Origin: a bacterium
GTDB lineage: Bacteria > Patescibacteriota > Minisyncoccia > 1-14-0-10-42-19
NCBI GenBank assembly: GCA_030690215.1
Contig: JAUYHD010000011.1
Location: 1 to 55,030 of the forward strand
Reading direction: 5' to 3'
DNA: 55,030 bases
The position numbers were made by a program, and so were the translations under genes. Shown one piece after another: positions 50,479 to 55,030 of the stretch. Below the pieces are notes generated by a model. That model did no database searches, was not told the DNA's origin, and saw nothing but the letters and a program-made list of their open reading frames with translations. Every line of letters begins with the position of its first letter. Position 1 is the first letter of the stretch.

Positions 50479-50944
50479 CGTTTTTTTCTTGGGAGGCAAG
50501 ATGGCTTCGCACCATCTCCGAGACCCGATCTCCGGACGCTTTTCCTTTCAGCACCGGCATAATTGCTTTCATAACATTGCTAAAATCAGCCATGCTTTTT
50601 GCATTCGCTTCGCGTATCCCCTCTTCTATCCGGGACTGCAATTCTTCATCGGACATTTCCGGAGGAAGATAAGAGGAAAGAATAGAAAGTTCTTTTGATT
50701 CTTTTTCTGCAAGGTCTGCCCGCCCTCCCTTTTGGAAACTTTCAATGGAATCCTTGCGTTTTTTCGCCTCGCCCTGCAATACCTCTATCACTTCCTCGTC
50801 AGAAAGCCCTACGTCTTTTTTTCGCAATTCAATTTCTTTATTTGTAATCGCGGAAGAAAGCATGCGTAACGCAGAAAGACGCGCCTCGTTTTTTTCTCGC
50901 AAGGCACTTTTTACGTCATCATGAATAGATTGTTTCAAACTCAT
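50468..50944 (-). CDS. yqeY: GatB/YqeY domain protein
   Basis: A 158-aa helical protein. MSLKQSIHDDVKSALREKN, RLSALRMLSSAITNKEIE and the tail domain DFSNVMKAIMPVLKGKASGDRV are typical of free-standing YqeY, related to the tRNA-binding tail of GatB. Commonly next to rpsU, as here. Confidence 0.93.
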   Translation of the reverse strand: MSLKQSIHDDVKSALREKNEARLSALRMLSSAITNKEIELRKKDVGLSDEEVIEVLQGEAKKRKDSIESFQKGGRADLAEKESKELSILSSYLPPEMSDEELQSRIEEGIREANAKSMADFSNVMKAIMPVLKGKASGDRVSEMVRSHLASQEKNDGD

Positions 50945-50988
50945 AGATATACAGGCACAATGGCGCTATATCGAGACGCTTGATACCG

Positions 50989-51243
50989 TTATCGTGTCCG
51001 TGTCTTCTTTTTTAACTTCCCTATCTTACGAAGATATGTGGACTCTTTGAGGCGCGCCATGCGGCGAAGCGCGGACTGTTTTCTCTTTTTGTGCGACAAT
51101 GGACGCGAACGAAATTGGTTTGAACGAGTTTTACGCACGATGCCCGCCTGTTGCGCTTTTTTTGAAAAACGGCGAACAAGCGCCCCGGGTGTTTCATTTT
51201 GGCGCCTCTTTACTTCTATAATTGTCGCGTTTTTTGTGCTCAT
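50989..51243 (-). CDS. rpsU: Ribosomal protein bS21
   Basis: An 84-aa small-subunit protein located near the anti-Shine-Dalgarno. IIEVKRRQNETPGALVRRFSKKAQQAGIV then basic RSRPLSHKKRKQSALRRMARLK. Leader AATTTTTGGC directly before ATG, as in rpsJ and rplC. First gene of rpsU-yqeY-ybeY. Confidence 0.93.
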   Translation of the reverse strand: MSTKNATIIEVKRRQNETPGALVRRFSKKAQQAGIVRKTRSNQFRSRPLSHKKRKQSALRRMARLKESTYLRKIGKLKKKTRTR

Positions 51244-51333
51244 GCCAAAAATTAAGGATTACCGCTTTTCACTAATAATTACTTTATATTATAGCCGAGC
51301 GGGATGACTATAATTTTTGAGCACCCCCTCCTT

Positions 51334-51570
51334 TTAGACGCTATCAGCACTTCGACTGATTCGCTTGCGGAGACGCCCCCATGAACTTTTGAACTTTTTT
51401 AATTGCCGTTCCCTATCCCGCGCGTCCTTCTCGTTTTGATATGCTTCATACTATACGATGCCTCTTATATCTTTTTCTCTTGTATGCGTTTTTGCTCGCG
51501 CGCGCAAATCTTTGGTATATCCCGTATATAAATCCCCATTGGGCAGTTTTGCAAGATATACATAATACAT
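51334..51570 (-). pseudogene. GIY-YIG nuclease gene with one in-frame TAG
   Basis: The frame reads MYYVYLAKLPNGDLYTGYTK, DLRARAKTHT..., then TAG at codon 40 (51451-51453), then YEAYQNEKDARDRERQLKKF and onward to TAA. The protein would be 78 aa, a normal single-domain GIY-YIG nuclease; the TAG replaces a residue just before the conserved YEAY. The gene is bracketed by CACCCCCTCCTTTT upstream and AAAAGGAGGGGGTG downstream, an inverted repeat. The ORF track missed it because of the stop. Confidence 0.8.
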
Positions 51571-51607
51571 AGCGCTCAAAAGGAGGGGGTGGAGGTTCTG
51601 CCGCCAC

Positions 51608-51949
51608 TCAGACTTCGTCTTCGCGGGCAGACTCGCTCCATCCGCCCATAAGGTGAAGATGCATATGGTCTATCAGCTGTCCTCCCTTTCGTCCTACATT
51701 AAACAATAATTTATATCCGTCAACATGCTTGTCCCGCGCGATATCCCGCGCTTTCAAAAGCATCTTTCCGAGCAACAAAGCATCCGCATCTTCTACTGTG
51801 TCTATTGAGACAATGTGCTTTTTCGGGACAATAAGAAGATGAACGGGCGCTTTCGGATGGATATCCTTAAATACCATCACTGTGTCATCTTCGTCAACAA
51901 TATCCGCTTCTTTTTCTTTATGAACAATGGAACAAAACAAACAAGTCAT
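51608..51949 (-). CDS. HIT family protein (histidine triad)
   Basis: A 113-aa protein. CLFCSIVHKEKEADIVDEDD start, KAPVHLLIVPKKHI and the triad HMHLHLMGG at about 95-103. HINT-like purine nucleoside phosphoramidase branch. Start MTCLFC chosen. Confidence 0.93.
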   Translation of the reverse strand: MTCLFCSIVHKEKEADIVDEDDTVMVFKDIHPKAPVHLLIVPKKHIVSIDTVEDADALLLGKMLLKARDIARDKHVDGYKLLFNVGRKGGQLIDHMHLHLMGGWSESAREDEV

Positions 51950-51995
51950 TGTATGCCTTCGATACAAATATACTAATTATACTAATAATGCTAAT

Positions 51996-52112
51996 TTACA
52001 CAAACTTCTTTTTAGCAACCGTGTCAATGCGCACAATTCTCATAGGTTTAAGGTAACGATTCCTAAAATTAAACAATAGCCCCAATTTTACATCTGCCGC
52101 CTGCAAGTATCG
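51996..52112 (-). pseudogene. C-terminal remnant of a GxxExxY-type protein
   Basis: Directly downstream of hisS, a frame reads VARYLQAADVKLGLLFNF and then RNRYLKPMRIVRI to a stop. This matches the usual end of GxxExxY proteins (YL.A...K.GLL.NFG). No start or N-terminal part is present; it begins within the last hisS codons in another frame. Confidence 0.5.
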
Positions 52113-52114
52113 CG

Positions 52115-53569
52115 CTACTTCTTCTTTTTTTTCTTTAAATAGTCAAGAAGCTTTGATTGCGGAACGATTTCTTGCATGCCGGTTTCCATATCACGAACGA
52201 TAACTGTGTTATCAATCGTTTCCTTTTGACCGAGGATGATGGAATACGAAACGCCTAATTTGGCAGCAAATCCGAGCTGATTTTTTATATTGTCCTTAGA
52301 AAGAGACGACGCTACCGAAAGACGATTTTTGCGGAATTGCTCAAGCAACAATAAACTTTGCTGTTTTGCTTGCGGCCCAAGCTGTATCAAAAATACTTTC
52401 GGATTTTCTTTTTTTATACCTTTCCCTTTTTGCGAAAGCAATCCTTCTACAACCCGATCAAGACCGATCGCTCCCCCTACCGCCCCTTTCCATGCTTCCT
52501 CTTCCTCTGATTGCGGTTCTTGTATGCCTAAATCATACGCGAGCGAATCATATCTGCCACCGGACGCAAGCGCTAAAGGACGCCCCTCTTCTTTATGGGC
52601 CGGCTTTTCTTCTTTCTTGGGGGGAGGCGCGTCAGCTTCTTTGCTTTCTCCTCCTTCTATATCCGCGCTTTCCGAATCCGCGCTTTCCGAAACCTCTACG
52701 GGAACTTCTTCTTTTTTTTCTTCTGCGGTTTCCGTAAAAATTTCAAAAACAGTGCGGGAATAATAATCAAGCCCGCGAACAAGTTTGTGATCCAAAAAAT
52801 ACGGGATACTTGCTTTATCCAAAAATTCCAGCACCTCGCGGAAATGCTCCTTGCACGCATCACATGCATATTCAATACATTGCGGGGCGTCAGTTGCAAT
52901 CTCCTGGCACTTTTCTTCAACACAATCAAGAATGCGAAGCGGATTTGTTTTGAGCCGACGCCTGCACTCTGTACATAAATAATTCTGCTTTTTACGAAAA
53001 TGCGCCACCAAATCTTTTCGGTAGTCCTCCCTGCATGCCTTATCGCCAAGCGTATTTACGTGTACCATCATTTTTTTAAAACCAAGTTCTTCAAAAACCA
53101 GCATGAATAATCTGATAATCAAAGCGTCGGCAACAGCGCCTTCGGCCCCCAAAATCTCCAAACCGAATTGCCCGAATTCCCGATAGCGCCCTTTTTGCGG
53201 ACGCTCATGGCGAAAAAATGAACCGCTATAATACAGCATGACGGGTTGCGGCCAGGTACGCATACCATGCTGGATATACGCGCGCATGATGGGGGCCGTA
53301 CCTTCAGGGCGCAGCGTTAATGAGTCTTTCCCGCGCGTGCGAAATGTATACATCTGCTTCTCTACAATATCAGTCGCCTCCCCTACGCTTGTCGTAAATA
53401 ATTCGGTATGTTCAATATGCGGCATACGGATGGGACGAAAACCATAATATTCCGCGATTTCGCGCGCTTTCTCTTCAACCGCCTGCCACACCACAGCATC
53501 AAACGGCAAAACATCCCGAGTTCCTTTGGGATTTTGCAATAATTCTTTTTTGTTTTTTGATTTAGGCAT
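52115..53569 (-). CDS. hisS: Histidyl-tRNA synthetase with acidic insertion
   Basis: A 484-aa class II synthetase. Motif 1 region near IEHTELFTTSVGEATDIV, motif 2 FRHERPQKGRYREFGQFG, His-binding LVRGLDYYSRTVFE, motif 3 AVGGAIGLDRVVEGL and a C-terminal anticodon-binding domain ending in a Lys run. Between TVFEIFTET and ALASGGRYD, where normal enzymes have about 10-15 residues, there are about 55 Glu/Ser/Lys/Pro-rich residues. Four Cys (CTEC...CDAC) in the insertion domain suggest zinc. Confidence 0.95.
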   Translation of the reverse strand: MPKSKNKKELLQNPKGTRDVLPFDAVVWQAVEEKAREIAEYYGFRPIRMPHIEHTELFTTSVGEATDIVEKQMYTFRTRGKDSLTLRPEGTAPIMRAYIQHGMRTWPQPVMLYYSGSFFRHERPQKGRYREFGQFGLEILGAEGAVADALIIRLFMLVFEELGFKKMMVHVNTLGDKACREDYRKDLVAHFRKKQNYLCTECRRRLKTNPLRILDCVEEKCQEIATDAPQCIEYACDACKEHFREVLEFLDKASIPYFLDHKLVRGLDYYSRTVFEIFTETAEEKKEEVPVEVSESADSESADIEGGESKEADAPPPKKEEKPAHKEEGRPLALASGGRYDSLAYDLGIQEPQSEEEEAWKGAVGGAIGLDRVVEGLLSQKGKGIKKENPKVFLIQLGPQAKQQSLLLLEQFRKNRLSVASSLSKDNIKNQLGFAAKLGVSYSIILGQKETIDNTVIVRDMETGMQEIVPQSKLLDYLKKKKKK

Positions 53570-53575
53570 GATAAT

Positions 53576-53632
53576 AACTTAAAACTCAAAACTAAAAGCT
53601 CAAAGCCACATCTTAAAACTAAAAACTAATTT
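53576..53632. repeat. Heptamer-like repeats downstream of four-helix-bundle gene
   Basis: TTAAAACTCAAAACTAAAAG, CTCAAAGCC and TTAAAACTAAAAACTAA. Matching repeats lie upstream of the gene at about 53980-54022. Confidence 0.6.
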
Positions 53633-54024
53633 TTCTTTTTAAGGGTTAATACGCTGGAGCCCAACATGCGGGATATTTCTTCAACCTCATTAAGCAACGT
53701 TCTTATTTTTTCTTTATCTGCGTCAGTCGCATCCCTCAATAACCCCAACCAATATTTTGTTTCGTTCGCTGATTTCAATGCGATGATATAAAATTTTATA
53801 AAATCTTTTTTAGAGCTGGACGATTTAGCTTCAACAATATTAGCGCCGATTGAGGTTGCGGAACGCAGTAATTGATCGGCGATGATCCAGTAGGTACGTT
53901 TTTGGGGTAATATTTCTAAAAATTTAATTACATCTATGGAGAAATAATAACAACGATACCGTAATTCGGTTTTACGCTTTGCGTTTTGGTTTTGAGTTTT
54001 TAGATTTGAGCTTTGCGTTAACAT
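53626..54024 (-). CDS. Four-helix-bundle protein (S23/IVS family)
   Basis: A 132-aa protein from MLTQSSNLKTQ. CYYFSIDVIKFLEILPQKR, ADQLLRSATSIGANIVEAKS, FIKFYIIALKSANETKYWLG and VEEISRMLGSSVLTLKKK are the standard blocks. The first 20 residues (LTQSSNLKTQNQNAKRKTE) are encoded by heptamer-like repeat DNA, so the true start may be later. Repeat tracts flank the gene on both sides. Confidence 0.88.
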   Translation of the reverse strand: MLTQSSNLKTQNQNAKRKTELRYRCYYFSIDVIKFLEILPQKRTYWIIADQLLRSATSIGANIVEAKSSSSKKDFIKFYIIALKSANETKYWLGLLRDATDADKEKIRTLLNEVEEISRMLGSSVLTLKKKN

Positions 54025-54056
54025 ATTATATGACAGTCTACCGAAAGACAAAATTC

Positions 54057-54644
54057 CTATATACCAGGAAGAACACCTATGTCTCCCAATGGCCATAACC
54101 GCAAAAGTGCCCGCCCAATAATGAGGTTTTCCGGAAGCGTGCCCCATACGCGGGAATCAGAACTAAAATCGCGATTATCACCCAATACAAAATATTCGTT
54201 TTCTTCCAGCATCCATGTCCCATCCTGCTGATTTGCGTCTACGAAATCCGTTAACGGATCGGGAAATACGTCGCTTCCATTCGTAACTGATACCTTGCCG
54301 TCTCGGATGCGAACGGTATCGCCGGGAACGCCTATAATCCGCTTAATAAAGAATGTTTTCGGATCCCGCGGATACCGAAATATGATTACTTCTCCGCGCT
54401 CTGCCTCGCGCAGAAACCGATACGTAAATTCGTCAATAATTAAATAGTCGCTATTTTCAAACGTCGGCTGCATGGATTCGCCCCGCACAATAAATGGCTG
54501 CGCTACATACATCCGAATCGGCACAACAATAACAAAAACAATAGCAACAAACTTTAAAAAGGACAAGACGGAATAGAAAAACGACCTGCGGTTTTTGCTT
54601 GAATCGTTTTCTTGATATTCGTTCGTATTCTGTGGAGTATTCAT
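54057..54644 (-). CDS. lepB: Signal peptidase I
   Basis: A 195-aa membrane protease. One N-terminal span (FLKFVAIVFVIVVPIRMYV), catalytic Ser in RGESMQPTF (near 56), catalytic Lys in FIKRIIGVPGD (near 100) and LGDNRDFSSDSRVWG. Cleaves secretory signal peptides outside the membrane. Confidence 0.95.
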   Translation of the reverse strand: MNTPQNTNEYQENDSSKNRRSFFYSVLSFLKFVAIVFVIVVPIRMYVAQPFIVRGESMQPTFENSDYLIIDEFTYRFLREAERGEVIIFRYPRDPKTFFIKRIIGVPGDTVRIRDGKVSVTNGSDVFPDPLTDFVDANQQDGTWMLEENEYFVLGDNRDFSSDSRVWGTLPENLIIGRALLRLWPLGDIGVLPGI

Positions 54645-54783
54645 ATACTATAGCTAAAAACTCAAATCTAAAAACTCAAAACCAAAACGCAAAGCGTAAA
54701 ACCGAATTGAAACATCGTTGTATAAGTTTTGGGTTTTAGCACTGCGGTTTTCCCTCCGAAGGAAAATTCGCCTTCGGAGGAAA

Positions 54784-54842
54784 CTTTTGAGTTTTGAGTT
54801 TTGAGTTTTGACTTTTGAGTTTTGAGTTTTGAGTTTTGAGTT
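54784..54842. repeat. Heptamer tandem repeat (GAGTTTT)8, one unit GACTTTT
   Basis: Eight units in register with one C substitution. Same unit as in rplC. Confidence 0.9.
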
Positions 54843-54895
54843 TGTATGTAACCACCATACCACGAAAAAAGTCCCCGAGCAACAAAAAGCGGTAA

Positions 54896-54915
54896 TGTGC
54901 AAGCACATATGGCGG
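54896..54915. repeat. Left terminal inverted repeat of the IS
   Basis: TGTGCAAGCACATATGGCGG. Begins with TGT, as IS481-family ends do; 15 of 17 inner bases match the right end at 115-131. Confidence 0.6.
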
Positions 54916-54946
54916 TTTTCCCTACAATGGGGAAATGGCTATACAT

Positions 54947-55030
54947 ATGGCAAAAACAATTAAAGAGGAGCGACTACGATGGGTTCTGCCCATAGTCCAC
55001 AAGGAGATAAAGCTGGTCGATGTTGCGAAG
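54947..55030 (+). CDS. Transposase N-terminus, partial
   Basis: MAKTIKEERLRWVLPIVHKE then IKLVDVAK: the start of a helix-turn-helix domain of an IS481-like transposase. It runs off the right edge. With the C-terminal fragment at 1-135, in the same orientation, it is consistent with two copies of one IS. Confidence 0.75.
   Translation, partial: MAKTIKEERLRWVLPIVHKEIKLVDVAK

Larger units (their letters stand above)
54645..54946. other. Repeat-filled intergenic region
   Basis: No gene. It contains CTCAAATCTAAAAACTCAAA-type repeats (54655-54700), a CCTCCGAAGG/CCTTCGGAGG hairpin (54757-54782), a (GAGTTTT)n tract with one variant unit (54784-54842) and the IS left end. The two track ORFs here are repeat translations. 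Confidence 0.7.

Noticed and set aside
51334-51570. UAG recoded as an amino acid
   Set aside because: Other genes in the window use TAG as a normal stop (for example hisS and rplN), so the TAG in the GIY-YIG frame is better explained as a nonsense mutation.
54784-54842. Heptamer tract as a CRISPR array
   Set aside because: Units are contiguous 7-mers without spacers and there are no cas genes.
54654-54946. ORFs of 84 and 92 aa at 54.65-54.95 kb
   Set aside because: They are translations of the heptamer repeat (KLKTQNSKVK...) with no ribosome binding site, overlapping in different frames.

Overview
The window looks like one contig of a Patescibacteria/CPR (Parcubacteria-like) genome. Pointers are the S10-spc and str ribosomal blocks in bacterial order, very short intergenic gaps, a zinc-type S14, an adenosylcobalamin-dependent ribonucleotide reductase, a bacterial PGI/PMI-type sugar isomerase, many small four-helix-bundle and GIY-YIG proteins, and a heavy load of tiny palindromic repeats. 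The lineage call is an inference from gene content; no 16S rRNA gene is present. The contig starts inside the 3' end and stops inside the 5' end of what appears to be the same IS481-like transposase in the same orientation, so the contig probably ends where the assembly met a repeated IS. LAYOUT: 0.1-3.7 kb holds a Cys/Met-type PLP enzyme, glutamate dehydrogenase and a pterin dehydratase. 4-14.8 kb is a minus-strand ribosomal block (tuf, rpsJ, rplC-D-W-B, rpsS, rplV, rpsC, rplP, rpmC, rpsQ, rplN-X-E, rpsN, rpsH, rplF, rplR) that stops after rplR against a convergent membrane-protein gene. 14.8-19.8 kb is an accessory island (small unknown proteins, a sarcosine/pipecolate-oxidase-like flavoenzyme, an HELIE-motif protein) lying between tuf and fusA. 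19.8-23.2 kb is fusA-rpsG-rpsL. 23.4-27 kb has a hybrid histidine kinase, an S2P protease, rpmB, mgtE and tRNA-Pro with partial tRNA copies. 27.4-34.6 kb is amino-acid and sugar metabolism (ALDH7, class III aminotransferase, amidinotransferase-like protein, SIS isomerase) mixed with repeats and a pseudogene. 34.8-36.8 kb is a tRNA-Lys region with tRNA fragments, a GIY-YIG nuclease and a four-helix-bundle gene. 36.8-43.8 kb has ykuK-like, exonuclease-WYL, DoxX, hydrolase, rarA, thpR and a sigma-70 factor with apparent DnaA domain IV-like repeats. 43.9-44.73 kb is an oversized RNase P RNA. 44.8-55 kb has nrdJ, ftsZ-ftsA, rpsU-yqeY-ybeY, a broken GIY-YIG gene, HIT, hisS, another four-helix-bundle gene and lepB. 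HOW IT FITS TOGETHER: translation, division (FtsA/FtsZ), RNA maturation (RNase P, YbeY) and an amino-acid catabolic set (GDH, class III transaminase, ALDH7, SoxA/PIPOX-like oxidase, amidinotransferase-like protein) unusual for a reduced CPR genome. The most striking non-genic signal is a family of miniature inverted-repeat elements with CCCCGT...ACGGGG ends, 4-bp target duplications (TCAA, CAAA, CAAG, CATA), three size classes, tandem arrays and one element nested inside another, with paired-base covariation in their stems. A second palindrome family sits in a tRNA-Lys anticodon loop and in frame inside rarA, and a heptamer repeat sits in frame inside rplC.
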